NCBI RefSeq assembly: GCF_001895925.1
Contig: NZ_MPPI01000012.1
Coordinates: 90,923-154,922 of the forward strand
From: Phormidesmis priestleyi ULC007
GTDB lineage: Bacteria; Cyanobacteriota; Cyanobacteriia; Leptolyngbyales; Leptolyngbyaceae
Direction of reading: 5' to 3'
Length of the DNA: 64,000 nt
Below are positions 1-8,517 of the stretch, piece after piece. Positions within the stretch are counted from its first letter, which is position 1; every line of letters begins with the position of its first letter. The position numbers were made by a program, and so were the translations under genes. The notes under the pieces were generated by a model. It searched no databases, was not told where the DNA came from, and saw only the letters and a program-made list of their open reading frames with translations.

Positions 1-1
1 G

Positions 2-355
2 CTGCTGCGGGTCTGGGCAAATTCGGTAGGGCGCTACCTAGAATTAACCCCGCCGCAAGGAGTCAGTGAGGTGGGGCAGTCGATCTGGTTAGAAGAAGTC
101 GGTTTGGGACTCACGCTCTGGTCAGGAGAGTTCGAGGAAGAAGTGGCGCGGACATGGTTGCGCTGGTGCGTTTACCCCGAAGGGGGAACTGCTTCGCAAC
201 GTGATGGGCAAATCATTCCCACCGGGGCGGAGCGGGCAGAAATTGAGCGACAACGGGCAGAAATTGAGCGACAGCGGGCAGAAGCCGAGCGACAACGGGC
301 AGAACGGTTAGCCGATCGTCTACGAACACTAGGTGTAGACCCGGACGAAATCTGA
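2..355 (+). CDS. Uma2 family protein, C-terminal part (start lies upstream of the window)
   Basis: The frame is open from base 2, before any start codon, so only the last 117 codons are seen. It closely matches the C-terminal half of the Uma2 gene at 477-1253 (shared LLRVW, ELTPP, IPTGAE and the terminal TLGVDPDEI). Uma2 proteins have a PD-(D/E)XK nuclease-like fold and unknown function; the catalytic part is outside the window. The tail is a charged coiled coil built from three tandem 21-base units (AE-I/A-ERQR). Compared with the neighbour it carries a net 9 extra residues at bases 174-200 that coincide with a palindromic repeat. The GTG at 71 is an internal codon and not the start. Confidence 0.85.
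   Translation: MLRVWANSVGRYLELTPPQGVSEVGQSIWLEEVGLGLTLWSGEFEEEVARTWLRWCVYPEGGTASQRDGQIIPTGAERAEIERQRAEIERQRAEAERQRAERLADRLRTLGVDPDEI
174..200. repeat. Short palindromic repeat inserted in frame in the Uma2 gene
   Basis: The core CGAAG...CTTCG can form a hairpin around GGGGAACTG. The paralogous gene at 477-1253 has an uninterrupted site at the equivalent place (GGTGCG directly followed by ATCGCGATGGG). The same core, with one base changed, occurs inside an unrelated gene at 9259-9284. Confidence 0.75.
236..298 (+). repeat. Three tandem 21-base units encoding coiled-coil heptads
   Basis: Units at 236-256, 257-277 and 278-298 differ from one another by only a few bases. Each encodes one A-E-x-E-R-Q-R heptad at the C-terminus of the partial Uma2 protein. 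The downstream paralogue has a single full unit at the same place, so copy number varies between the two genes. Confidence 0.85.
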
Positions 356-476
356 TCAGAACTCATTCGAGTGCGTGAGCCGCAAAGGTGCGATCGTCCG
401 TTGATGACTTGGTAATCCTACTGGCTCGGCTGCGGAGTTGTGAAGGATAATAAGCTATCGAGTTTGGTTACTGCCC

Positions 477-1253
477 ATGACTCAACAGCTTCTCAACGAT
501 GAAGAAATCGTCACTGAGCTTGATATCAGCCATCTGGTCATCGAGGACAATACTCCTGTGGACAATTTTCAATCTGAGGAGCAGCAACGGCTGCTGGTCG
601 AACCGCTCTACAGTTCTAAAGCTCTGCCATCGCCATTTCTTGCCGCCGCAAATGTAGGGTTATTCTACAAACTCAAGGGTGATCCGATCGTGCCCGACGT
701 GCTGCTAAGTCTGGGCGTGCAGCGAGCGAATGACTTCTCCCAACGGCAAAACCGCTCTTATTTTGTGTGGGAATTTGGCAAAGTGCCAGAAGTCTGTATC
801 GAAATCGTCTCCAACCAGGAAGGCGATGAATTGACGTTGAGCAAAAAATCGCGGCAGAAAGGCAAGACCACGATTAAAAAAGAGATCTACGCTCAGATTG
901 GTGTGCGTTACTACGTCGTGTTTGACCCCTTGAAGCAGATTCAAGGACAAGATGAGATGAATGAGGCACTGCTGCGGGTGTGGTCAATTTCACCGGATGG
1001 CTATCCTGAACTGACCCCCCCTGAAGGCATTCACGAGATTGGGCAAGTGATTTGGTTAAACACAGCAGGAATCGGCTTGACGCTGTGGGAAGGGCAGTTT
1101 GAAGAAGAGGTGACGCGACTGTGGTTGCGCTGGTGCGATCGCGATGGGCAAATTATTCCTACCGGAGCGGAGCAAGCAGAAGTCGAGCGACAACGGGCAG
1201 AACGGTTAGCCGATCGTCTACGAACACTAGGTGTAGACCCAGACGAAATTTGA
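477..1253 (+). CDS. Uma2 family endonuclease-fold protein
   Basis: 258 residues. Uma2 (DUF820) proteins adopt a restriction-endonuclease-like PD-(D/E)XK fold; their cellular role is not established. The PD of 'VPDV' (about residue 74) and the later 'CIEIVS' strand fit the metal-site region of the family. The C-terminus is a short charged helix (ERQRAERLADRL) shared with the partial gene just upstream, with which this gene forms a tandem pair 120 bases apart. The start is the ATG at 477. Confidence 0.9.
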   Translation: MTQQLLNDEEIVTELDISHLVIEDNTPVDNFQSEEQQRLLVEPLYSSKALPSPFLAAANVGLFYKLKGDPIVPDVLLSLGVQRANDFSQRQNRSYFVWEFGKVPEVCIEIVSNQEGDELTLSKKSRQKGKTTIKKEIYAQIGVRYYVVFDPLKQIQGQDEMNEALLRVWSISPDGYPELTPPEGIHEIGQVIWLNTAGIGLTLWEGQFEEEVTRLWLRWCDRDGQIIPTGAEQAEVERQRAERLADRLRTLGVDPDEI

Positions 1254-1274
1254 TGAAAACTTAGCCTCAAGGTT

Positions 1275-1907
1275 TTAAACTTTATTAAACAGCGCTCGAT
1301 AAACGGCTTCTCCCCGCTCTATCGTTGAGGATTCTCGCTCCGTCGGGACGGGCAGCGGATTGTCGGACAACCAATCGTGCCCCTGACGTTGAAACGCGGC
1401 ATGGGCAGAAAATCGATCGACCATCTCGATCGCGACTTCTTCGACATCAGATTGCACAAACACCTGACCGCGATCGCTTAAATGAAGCGCTAATTCTTCG
1501 ACCACCTGCGGCTGCACGACTCGCCGCTTTTGATGTTTGCGCTTAAACCACGGGTCAGGAAACTGAATCGTCACCTGTTGCAGAGTTCCCGGTTCGAGAT
1601 TGGTAAATAGGGCAGGCAGCGAATTGTTGACGTTGCAGAACAAATAATGCAAGTTTTGCAAACCTAGCTCGTCTCGGAAGGAGAGGGCTTGCTCAACTAG
1701 CGGTTCTCGAATTTCTAGCCCTAAAAAATTCCACTCTGGCTGAAGCTGGGCCATTTTGAGCAAAAAGCGCCCCCGTCCGCACCCAATATCGAGATGCAGG
1801 GGCTGAGTCAAATCAGCATAAATCTTCTCCCAGTCAGGCGACTGCGCTGGAGTCTGATATTTTCGACTCAAAGGGTTGACGTGCTCACGCACCCGAACAA
1901 TAGCCAA
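1275..1907 (-). CDS. trmB: tRNA (guanosine(46)-N7)-methyltransferase
   Basis: 210 residues, normal for TrmB. It transfers a methyl group from S-adenosylmethionine to N7 of G46 in the variable loop of tRNA. The SAM-binding motif LDIGCGRGRFL lies near residue 40, and the family signature IQFPDPWFKRKHQKRR near residue 114, with conserved PDPW and the basic stretch thought to contact tRNA. It is convergent with the upstream Uma2 gene and 20 bases from the FIST gene, with which it may be co-transcribed. Confidence 0.97.
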   Translation of the reverse strand: MAIVRVREHVNPLSRKYQTPAQSPDWEKIYADLTQPLHLDIGCGRGRFLLKMAQLQPEWNFLGLEIREPLVEQALSFRDELGLQNLHYLFCNVNNSLPALFTNLEPGTLQQVTIQFPDPWFKRKHQKRRVVQPQVVEELALHLSDRGQVFVQSDVEEVAIEMVDRFSAHAAFQRQGHDWLSDNPLPVPTERESSTIERGEAVYRALFNKV

Positions 1908-1927
1908 AAGTGACTCTCCAGAATAAT

Positions 1928-3208
1928 TTAACGCTCATTTTTGCCTTTAACAATGCCAAATACTGACGTGTAGCCATGCAAAAACGTGCTGTTGCCGACC
2001 GGACCGATCTCACCACCGCAGAAAAAGCCACTCACTGGAACGCGATCGAGATATTGGGCAAAAAGCTGGGTGTCAAAATTCGGTTCCCCATATAGCCCTT
2101 CGCCTCGCCCCATGCAGGAAAACATTAAAGCACCGATCGCCGAGGATTGCGCGTTAGTTTCTATCTGATAGCGTTGCAGCAAGACTTCTAAATCTTCGGC
2201 AGAGGTTTGGGCATCTCGCAAATGGAACTGAATGCGCTGCCCCGGACGAATGCGATCGCCGATCGCGATCGCGCCCACCCGCGGGTCAACGCCCAACAGA
2301 TTGCGAATCAAAAAGTCGCCCTGCTCTAACCCTTGCTTAAACTCGTTTTGCGCCACCCCCACAAAAAGAGAATGCTGGGCTAGATCTCGGTCTTCTTCAC
2401 TCAGGGTGTCAATCACTTCTCGCAAAATCTCTAGCGGAGTGCGCTGTGTGGCAACCTTGCGGCTAGATGCCGCGCCCTCTTCTAAACTGTCGCGTTCTTG
2501 CAAGCCTAGGACGATGTTACGTTCACCTTCAGTCACCCAATAAGGCTGCCCGATCGGACGGCACCCTTGAGCGACGATCGTCTCCATCACGATGTTGCCA
2601 CTCAGCGCCACCCCAACCGATCCATCGCGATAGAAGCGATCGTTGCAAAACAGCCCGATCGTGCCCCCTGTGTGATCAGAACTCGCTAAACCGCCCACTT
2701 TAGACGCGCCTGCATAAGCGTAGTCTAGCCCTTGAAGCAAATCATTCACTTTGGCAGAAAAGGGATCTGCCAGGACGACGAAATGGGGCTGGTCGGTGAT
2801 CGGTACACCTACCAACTCGATCCAAGCATCAGGCGAACTGTCTAAGTCAGGCAACTGATCACCTGTCAGATGAAAGGTTTTAATCTTTACGCCCGGAAGC
2901 GATGCTAGCGTCAAACTCAAGGCGGGTTCTCCTTCGACTTCACGCACCTTACCGCGGCGGGTCACGCCCACTACGCCACCCCCACTACAGCCGATCATCG
3001 GCACGTTGGGCAATTTGTCTCTCAGCAGAGGCAGCAGGCGAGAATATTCACTGGCAAACGCCGAGGAGATGAAGACAAACCCCAAATCAGCAGGAGCCTG
3101 TAGAGATTCCTGCGCTTGCTCAACCACTTCTGTCACAGCCGCTTCTAGAGAAGGTCGCGTCGAGAGGGCACAAACCCACTTCATTGAGTCAGTGGTCGGT
3201 TTTGTCAT
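1928..3208 (-). CDS. FIST N- and C-domain sensory protein
   Basis: About 426 residues. The N-terminal FIST domain contains the stretch around IGCSGGGVVG and the C-terminal FIST_C domain ends near FFCGGEIGPVG. FIST domains are thought to bind small ligands such as amino acids and usually feed into signalling, but here there is no attached output domain. I take the ATG at 3208 because AAGGGGA lies six bases upstream; the ATG at 3229 lacks such a site. Function beyond small-molecule sensing is not known. Confidence 0.9.
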   Translation of the reverse strand: MTKPTTDSMKWVCALSTRPSLEAAVTEVVEQAQESLQAPADLGFVFISSAFASEYSRLLPLLRDKLPNVPMIGCSGGGVVGVTRRGKVREVEGEPALSLTLASLPGVKIKTFHLTGDQLPDLDSSPDAWIELVGVPITDQPHFVVLADPFSAKVNDLLQGLDYAYAGASKVGGLASSDHTGGTIGLFCNDRFYRDGSVGVALSGNIVMETIVAQGCRPIGQPYWVTEGERNIVLGLQERDSLEEGAASSRKVATQRTPLEILREVIDTLSEEDRDLAQHSLFVGVAQNEFKQGLEQGDFLIRNLLGVDPRVGAIAIGDRIRPGQRIQFHLRDAQTSAEDLEVLLQRYQIETNAQSSAIGALMFSCMGRGEGLYGEPNFDTQLFAQYLDRVPVSGFFCGGEIGPVGNSTFLHGYTSVFGIVKGKNER

Positions 3209-3336
3209 AAAATTTCCCCTTGTTACCATGAGCCATTAATTGCCAAGGTAGACATTATTGTGACGATCGTACTCTCAGTTTACTAAACCCCTGCATAGAC
3301 TGGAGCGATCAATTCAAGACCCGTGATCAGACTATT

Positions 3337-3480
3337 TTGATCGATCAGCCTGCAATTTGGGCAATAATTTTCGCGATCGCGCTTCCCGTAATCATTTGCT
3401 GGGTTTCCCGAACGCGACGCTGGTTTCAAAGCAGGTTAAACTATCGATACAAGCGTAATAGTGAGTACTTTCAGGTCTAA
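3337..3480 (+). CDS. Possible 47-residue single-pass membrane peptide
   Basis: In the otherwise empty stretch between the FIST gene and CP12 there is a frame from a TTG at 3337 to TAA at 3480. It encodes a hydrophobic segment (AIWAIIFAIALPVIICW) followed by a basic tail (SRTRRWFQSR). No ATG and no good ribosome binding site are visible, and I recognise no family. It could be a small membrane protein, a remnant, or chance. Confidence 0.25.
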   Translation: MIDQPAIWAIIFAIALPVIICWVSRTRRWFQSRLNYRYKRNSEYFQV

Positions 3481-3680
3481 ATAAAGTGTTGCGTCGGTTG
3501 CAGATGCCTAAATCTTAAAAGATTACCCTCGATTGAGAAACGCATTTGCGATCGCTTGTATCACTATATCTGTGACAGTAAGTGAGCGGCACCTCAAACC
3601 CTGAATTGTGCCTACTCTCTCAAACTCCTTGAGCGACCCATTTCAGTATCTCCGTTCAACGAAAGGACGAAAGCATAACC

Positions 3681-3899
3681 ATGAGTGACATCGAAAAGCA
3701 GATTGAACAAGAACGCGACAACGCCCGCGAAGTTTGCGGAATTGACGGCAAAGATCCTAAGTGCGCTGCCGCATGGGATGCCGTTGAAGAGCTTCAGGCA
3801 GAACGCGCTCACCAACTTCAGACCAAGCCCAAAAACTCTTTAGAGCAGTTTTGTGATGACAATCCCGATGCCCTAGAGTGCCGCGTCTACGACACCTAA
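3681..3899 (+). CDS. Calvin cycle regulator CP12
   Basis: 72 residues. CP12 is an intrinsically disordered linker that, when oxidised, bridges glyceraldehyde-3-phosphate dehydrogenase and phosphoribulokinase into an inactive complex in the dark. Both cysteine pairs are present (C19/C28 and C58/C67) with the central AWDAVEEL signature at about residues 31-38, so this is the canonical four-cysteine form with no CBS domain. It stands alone. The phosphoribulokinase-like gene in this window (55095-56030) lacks one regulatory cysteine and is probably not its partner. Confidence 0.97.
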   Translation: MSDIEKQIEQERDNAREVCGIDGKDPKCAAAWDAVEELQAERAHQLQTKPKNSLEQFCDDNPDALECRVYDT

Positions 3900-4033
3900 G
3901 GCGACTTTAAGAATCTGGGTTTGTGACTAATCCAAACTCTGAAACGATCGAACAGGCAATTAGATTCCCCGCGTGGTAATCTGGTTGCTTGTTTTTTATG
4001 ATCTCAGTTCAGACGTGTTGCGCTACGCTTTTA

Positions 4034-4202
4034 ACGTCAGTTCGAGGAGTTTTTTCGCTTCGTTAAGAGCGACTTTTGCCCCCTAAATCCCCCAATTTGG
4101 GGGGCAAAAGCCAGAATTTCGGTTCAAAGTCCCCCAGAATGGGGGATTTAGGGGGCTTTCCAAATTCACAATCGAAGCGAACCACTTCTGTCGAACTGAC
4201 GT
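4034..4202. mobile_element. MITE-like inverted-repeat element, copy 1
   Basis: It is bounded by a perfect 12-base terminal inverted repeat, ACGTCAGTTCGA at 4034-4045 and its complement at 4191-4202. Inside are two inverted CCCCCTAAATCCCCC blocks. There is no open reading frame. Copy 2 (23155-23325) matches along its whole length in the opposite orientation, and a longer diverged copy lies at 32741-32981. Confidence 0.8.
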
Positions 4203-4233
4203 GCTTTGAATAAACCGCGCACTAACTTTTATC

Positions 4234-4839
4234 ATGCAAGATGCTCCCTGGTTTGCTCCGCTCGTCTGGACAGATTATCGATTAGCGATCCTCTTTACGG
4301 TGATCGCGCCCCTGGCAATTTTGATCTGGGCATTTGTGCAAAAGGCAGAAGCGATGCAGCGACTGCTGACCATTTACTGGCGCGTCGCTAGCCTACTGGC
4401 AATTACCGTCTATCTATTGATTGGAGCCTTGCCGATCGCCTTCTTTACAGGTTGGCTCGCTCGCATTCTAGTGCCCATTTCCCTATGGTATTGGGCTGAT
4501 CTGAATGAAGAAATTCGTGAACAGCGCTCAAGTCCGCTGAAATTGACGATGACTTCTTGGCGTTGGGCAGTTTCAGTCTATTGTGTGCTAGGCGCTTTGG
4601 CACAATTGCCGACCTTGGGCTGTGCGCTGCAAACGAGCGTTCAGATGCAAAGCGATGCGGTTTGCCGCGCTTGGTTAGAGCCAGCCTGGTTATATCGAGA
4701 ATATTTTCATGGCTCAACCCAACCCTGGTTTTTAGGCTTTTTAGGAATCGGCGGACTGATTGCTTACACGCTCTATTTCGGCTATTTTGTGTTCTTTAAA
4801 GTCGGCAAGCGCAAGCGATCGGCGATGGGAAACTACTAA
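4234..4839 (+). CDS. DUF3177 family membrane protein
   Basis: 201 residues with several predicted membrane segments: about 17-36 (LAILFTVIAPLAILIWAF), 46-68, 70-86, 107-125 and 168-190. The cytoplasmic WYWADLNEEI stretch after the third segment is characteristic of this cyanobacterial family. Its function is unknown. It begins 31 bases after the end of MITE copy 1, so its promoter may lie inside or beyond the repeat. The next gene starts 14 bases downstream, suggesting co-transcription. Confidence 0.88.
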   Translation: MQDAPWFAPLVWTDYRLAILFTVIAPLAILIWAFVQKAEAMQRLLTIYWRVASLLAITVYLLIGALPIAFFTGWLARILVPISLWYWADLNEEIREQRSSPLKLTMTSWRWAVSVYCVLGALAQLPTLGCALQTSVQMQSDAVCRAWLEPAWLYREYFHGSTQPWFLGFLGIGGLIAYTLYFGYFVFFKVGKRKRSAMGNY

Positions 4840-4852
4840 TTTGACATGACCC

Positions 4853-5161
4853 ATGAGTGATTACCCACCTCCTCTAGGGCGACGGCTAGAGCAATATACG
4901 CTCAAGCGTCCTGACGAAGTTTTGCTGGTGTCAATAGAAGTAGACGGACAACCTGATGAGATTGCGGTTTTCAAGGGGTTTTCTAGCTCGTTGATGAACC
5001 CGACTGCGTTTGACCCCGATGTGCCTGTAGTGCCCGATCGGGCAGAGATCTTGTCGATCGATCGCTTACAAAGCCCTTATAATCCCAACGATCCCCGCTA
5101 CCTTCAAAAAGGAATGGCTTGGGGAGAATTTCAGTCTTTGTTGTCGTCGCTGGGGCTGTAG
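4853..5161 (+). CDS. Conserved cyanobacterial protein of unknown function
   Basis: 102 residues, soluble, acidic, no signal peptide. The N-terminus has LKRPDEVLLVSIEVDGQPDEIAVFKGFSS, which predicts a small beta-rich domain, and the C-terminus a helix (MAWGEFQSLLSSLGL). I believe similar proteins are widespread in cyanobacteria and plastids but cannot name a function. It follows the DUF3177 gene at 14 bases and is likely in the same transcript. Confidence 0.75.
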   Translation: MSDYPPPLGRRLEQYTLKRPDEVLLVSIEVDGQPDEIAVFKGFSSSLMNPTAFDPDVPVVPDRAEILSIDRLQSPYNPNDPRYLQKGMAWGEFQSLLSSLGL

Positions 5162-5224
5162 AGTCACTTTTATGAGAGAAGTGGTATTCTCCACAGATAA
5201 GAACGTGAGGAGTAAAATTCAGCT

Positions 5225-6667
5225 ATGGTTTCATCGCCCACAAGGACTCAATCACCCAGTCTGTTAGATTCTGGTGTCTCAAGTTGGGGGGCGATCGCGC
5301 TTCCTGATACCGCGCTGTTTGGCACCGATGGAATTCGGGGTCACGCAGGCGATTTATTGACGGCTCCTTTAGCGATGCAAATTGGCTATTGGGCAGGGCA
5401 AGTCTTGAAAGCAACGGCGGCTGAGATCGCGCCTGTGATTTTGGGTCAAGATTCTCGCAACTCTAGCAATATGTTAGCGATGGCGCTATCGGCGGGGTTA
5501 ACGGCGGCAGGGGTAGACGTGTGGGATCTGGGCTTGTGTCCGACTCCGGTTGTGGCTTTTTTGACGAGTCACTGCGGCGCGATCGGAGGTGTGATGATTT
5601 CTGCCAGTCACAATCCACCCGAAGATAATGGCATCAAGTTTTTTAACCCCGACGGGACGAAACTCGCAACCAAGCTACAGCAGCAAATCGAAGCGGCGTT
5701 GCGGGGTCGGGCAGCGGTTGTTTCAGCCTCTTCAAAATGGGGGCAGCACTACTCGCGATCGGAGCTAATCTGTCACTATCTCAAAGCATTACAGGCTCCT
5801 TTGACGACTCAAACCGATCAGCCTTTGGCAGGAATGCGAGTAGTGTTGGATTTGGCGTGGGGATCTGCGACTCGGCTGTCTGAGGCTGTCTTCAAGGCGA
5901 TGGGGGCAGAAACTATTTGTTTGCACGATCGACCCGATGGCGATCTCATCAATGTTAACTGCGGCTCAACTCATCTGGGGTTACTCAAAGCTGCTGTCAA
6001 AGAACACACCGCCGATTTAGGATTTGCTTTTGATGGCGATGCCGATCGCGTCCTTGCCGTTGACAGTCAGGGCAGAACCGTCGATGGTGATTATCTGCTT
6101 TATTTTTGGGGGCAGCATCTTCTCAAGTCTGGGCAACTGCCGGGGAATACGATCGTGTCTACGGTGATGTCAAATCTCGGCTTCGAGCGTGCCTGGAAAA
6201 AACAGGGAGGACAACTGATTCGGGCGGCGGTTGGCGATCAATATGTTCAGGCAGAAATGATTCGGCACGGTGCCAAACTGGGCGGCGAACAGTCAGGACA
6301 CATTCTCTGTCCGCACTATGGCGTGAGCGGCGACGGCTTGTTGACGGCTTTGCATTTGGCTACACTGGTGAAACAATCAGGCGCTACGCTTTCAGACTTA
6401 ATGGATCAGAGTTTTCAAACTTATCCGCAAGTTTTAAAGAATGTCCGCGTTGAGAATCGCGATCGACGGCTCAACTGGCAATCGTGTGATGCAGTGCAAA
6501 CGGCGATCGTGCAGGCAGAAGCAGCAATGGGCGATCGTGGGCGCATTCTCGTGCGGGCCTCTGGCACAGAACCCGTGATTCGGGTGATGGTCGAAGCCGA
6601 AACCGACGAGCTAGTTAACCATTGGACAGAGCATTTAGTCGCGATCGTGCAAAAGCATCTGGCATAA
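5225..6667 (+). CDS. glmM: Phosphoglucosamine mutase
   Basis: 480 residues. It interconverts glucosamine-6-phosphate and glucosamine-1-phosphate on the route to UDP-GlcNAc for peptidoglycan. The phosphoserine loop [12 protein letters not shown] is at about residues 125-136, the metal-binding DGDADR loop at about 269-274, and the C-terminal phosphate-binding RASGTEP near residue 441. The GGEQSGH sugar-binding loop is also present. Compared with typical 450-residue bacterial GlmM it has an N-terminal extension of about 30 residues, as is common in cyanobacteria. ATG at 5225 follows GAGGAG. Confidence 0.96.
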   Translation: MVSSPTRTQSPSLLDSGVSSWGAIALPDTALFGTDGIRGHAGDLLTAPLAMQIGYWAGQVLKATAAEIAPVILGQDSRNSSNMLAMALSAGLTAAGVDVWDLGLCPTPVVAFLTSHCGAIGGVMISASHNPPEDNGIKFFNPDGTKLATKLQQQIEAALRGRAAVVSASSKWGQHYSRSELICHYLKALQAPLTTQTDQPLAGMRVVLDLAWGSATRLSEAVFKAMGAETICLHDRPDGDLINVNCGSTHLGLLKAAVKEHTADLGFAFDGDADRVLAVDSQGRTVDGDYLLYFWGQHLLKSGQLPGNTIVSTVMSNLGFERAWKKQGGQLIRAAVGDQYVQAEMIRHGAKLGGEQSGHILCPHYGVSGDGLLTALHLATLVKQSGATLSDLMDQSFQTYPQVLKNVRVENRDRRLNWQSCDAVQTAIVQAEAAMGDRGRILVRASGTEPVIRVMVEAETDELVNHWTEHLVAIVQKHLA

Positions 6668-6773
6668 AATCGCTGAAAAGTAGCTATTTTTTTCACTTGC
6701 TGATTTTGTGGACTTTCGCGATCGCTCAACCTCCTCTAAAATAAGGAGTCTGCTGCAACGATTAAAGGAAGCA

Positions 6774-7757
6774 ATGGCTGAAACCTTATTCTTCAACGCC
6801 CTTCGAGAAGCCATTGACGAAGAAATGGCGCGTGACTCCACGGTGATGGTAATGGGCGAGGATGTGGGGCACTATGGCGGCTCCTACAAAGTCACCAAAG
6901 ATCTCTATAAAAAGTATGGGGATCTGCGGTTGCTAGACACTCCGATCGCCGAAAATAGCTTTACGGGTATGGCAGTCGGAGCCGCGATGACTGGTTTGCG
7001 CCCCATTATTGAGGGCATGAATATGGGCTTTCTGCTACTCGCGTTTAACCAGATTGCCAACAACGCAGGTATGTTGCGCTATACCTCTGGTGGCAACTTC
7101 AAAATTCCGATGGTGATTCGCGGCCCCGGTGGAGTCGGTCGGCAACTGGGTGCAGAACACTCGCAGCGTCTAGAGGCTTACTTTCAAGCCGTCCCTGGAC
7201 TGAAGATTGTCGCCTGTTCCACTCCCTACAACGCGAAGGGACTGCTCAAAGCCGCCATTCGTGACGACAATCCGGTGCTGTTTTTTGAACACGTTCTGCT
7301 CTATAACCTCAAAGAAAATTTGCCAGAAGGCGAATATATATTGCCGCTCGACAAAGCAGAAGTGGTTCGCAAAGGCGAAGACGTGACGATTTTGACCTAC
7401 TCTCGAATGCGTCACCACGTCATGCAAGCGGTCAAGACGCTAGAAAAAGAAGGCTACGATCCAGAAGTGATCGATCTGCTATCCCTCAAGCCCTTGGACT
7501 TTGAGACGATCGGGGCCTCAATCCGCAAAACCCATCGCGTCATGGTCGTCGAAGAATGTATGAGAACAGGCGGAATCGGTGCCGAAATCGTCGCCTCGAT
7601 CAACGATCGGCTGTTTGATGAATTAGACGCGCCAGTGATGCGTTTATCGTCTCAAGATATTCCGACCCCTTATAACGGGGCGCTAGAAAATCTGACGATC
7701 GTCCAACCTCAGCAGATCATCGAAGCGGTCAGAAAAATGGCAGCCCTCAAAGTTTAG
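6774..7757 (+). CDS. pdhB: Pyruvate dehydrogenase E1 component, beta subunit
   Basis: 327 residues. With PdhA it forms the thiamine-diphosphate E1 that decarboxylates pyruvate and acetylates lipoyl-E2. It matches the family from [17 protein letters not shown] onward, including GEDVG at about residue 26, the LDTPIAE segment, and [16 protein letters not shown] chose ATG 6774 because the protein family starts there and AAAGGAAGC lies just upstream. The alpha subunit is not in this window, as is usual in cyanobacteria, where pdhA and pdhB are unlinked. Confidence 0.96.
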   Translation: MAETLFFNALREAIDEEMARDSTVMVMGEDVGHYGGSYKVTKDLYKKYGDLRLLDTPIAENSFTGMAVGAAMTGLRPIIEGMNMGFLLLAFNQIANNAGMLRYTSGGNFKIPMVIRGPGGVGRQLGAEHSQRLEAYFQAVPGLKIVACSTPYNAKGLLKAAIRDDNPVLFFEHVLLYNLKENLPEGEYILPLDKAEVVRKGEDVTILTYSRMRHHVMQAVKTLEKEGYDPEVIDLLSLKPLDFETIGASIRKTHRVMVVEECMRTGGIGAEIVASINDRLFDELDAPVMRLSSQDIPTPYNGALENLTIVQPQQIIEAVRKMAALKV

Positions 7758-7776
7758 CCATAACACAAATCGGCGT

Positions 7777-7800
7777 AGGGGCATGGCACTGCCGTGCCCA
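7777..7800. terminator. GC-rich hairpin from a dispersed repeat between convergent genes
   Basis: GGGGCATGGC and GCCGTGCCC pair across a short loop. The sequence resembles half of the 'GTAGGGGCA...TGCCCCTAC' type of dispersed repeat also seen at 32660-32720. It lies between the convergent pdhB and DUF3493 genes and could stop transcription from either side, although there is no clear T-run. Confidence 0.4.
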
Positions 7801-7808
7801 TTAGCATC

Positions 7809-8087
7809 TTAAGGTTTTTGACCTGCCTTATCGATGCGAAATAACCAAATCATCAAAGCAATCACCCCAATCTGAATCGCCAAGTTTGGGAGAGCCGCCT
7901 CGACCTCACGACCTGCTAAAATCTGCGCCAAGAAAACAACCGCCCCGATCGCCCCTGATGCGCCAAAGGCTCCATAGACAAATTTCCTCAACCCTCGATA
8001 GGGCGCTCTTGCTTCGGCTCTCAGGTGAGCATATTTTTCGGGATCGGTTTGTTTGAGGCTAAGACGCTTTGGTTTTGAGTCGGTCAT
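7809..8087 (-). CDS. DUF3493 domain membrane protein
   Basis: 92 residues. The motif EARAPYRGLRKFVYGAFG (about 26-43) followed by two membrane segments (about 40-58 and 66-85) is that of DUF3493, a domain shared with the plant/algal photosystem II assembly proteins LPA1 and REP27. A role in thylakoid protein biogenesis is therefore possible but unproven for the short cyanobacterial form. Confidence 0.85.
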   Translation of the reverse strand: MTDSKPKRLSLKQTDPEKYAHLRAEARAPYRGLRKFVYGAFGASGAIGAVVFLAQILAGREVEAALPNLAIQIGVIALMIWLFRIDKAGQKP

Positions 8088-8225
8088 TGATTTAGGTGCA
8101 TTGAGTCTAAAATTATCGTGACATGAGTTTGCAGCGATCGGGTTAGACAGAAAAATTTAGCAGTCCACGACAAAAATCAGCCCACGACAATCATAAACCC
8201 TGTTATACTTGCTAATCGTACATCT

Positions 8226-8297
8226 GCCGATGTGGCTCAGTGGTAGAGCACTCGATTCGTAATCGAGCGGTCGCGAGTTCAAATCTCGCCATCGGCT
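8226..8297 (+). tRNA. tRNA-Thr (anticodon CGU)
   Basis: A full cloverleaf can be drawn: acceptor GCCGATG/CATCGGC, D stem GCTC/GAGC, anticodon stem CTCGA/TCGAG with loop TTCGTAA, five-base variable region, and T stem GCGAG/CTCGC with TTCAAAT loop. The anticodon CGT reads ACG threonine codons. The 3' CCA is not encoded. The molecule is 72 nt, the single-G/G D-loop type. Confidence 0.95.
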
Positions 8298-8394
8298 TTT
8301 AGTAAATCGCTGGTTTCCAAGATTGGATGGGGTCATGACTCCGCAGGCATTGTTTGAAACCAAATCTTGTCCCAAACTGTTGGATGATCCTCGT

Positions 8395-8416
8395 ACCTGA
8401 CAAACTTTTGTCAGGT
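8395..8416. repeat. Perfect 10-base inverted repeat upstream of the biosynthetic cluster
   Basis: ACCTGACAAA and TTTGTCAGGT are separated by two bases, about 100 bases before the oxidoreductase gene. There is no T-run, so it is not a typical terminator. It could be an operator or a leader hairpin for the cluster. Confidence 0.5.
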
Positions 8417-8517
8417 TAAGTCATTAGACTTACAAAAAATCTGCTTTTCAGTCCTCACCTGCAATCTGAAGCCCAGTTACTCGATCGGAGCGCAGCAATT
8501 TACAAACGGATGTCCCG

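Noticed and set aside
8157..8375. 72-codon minus-strand frame containing the phrase RWRDLNSRPLDYESSALP
   Set aside because: It is antisense to tRNA-Thr. This phrase is a well-known false protein produced by translating the complement of tRNA genes.
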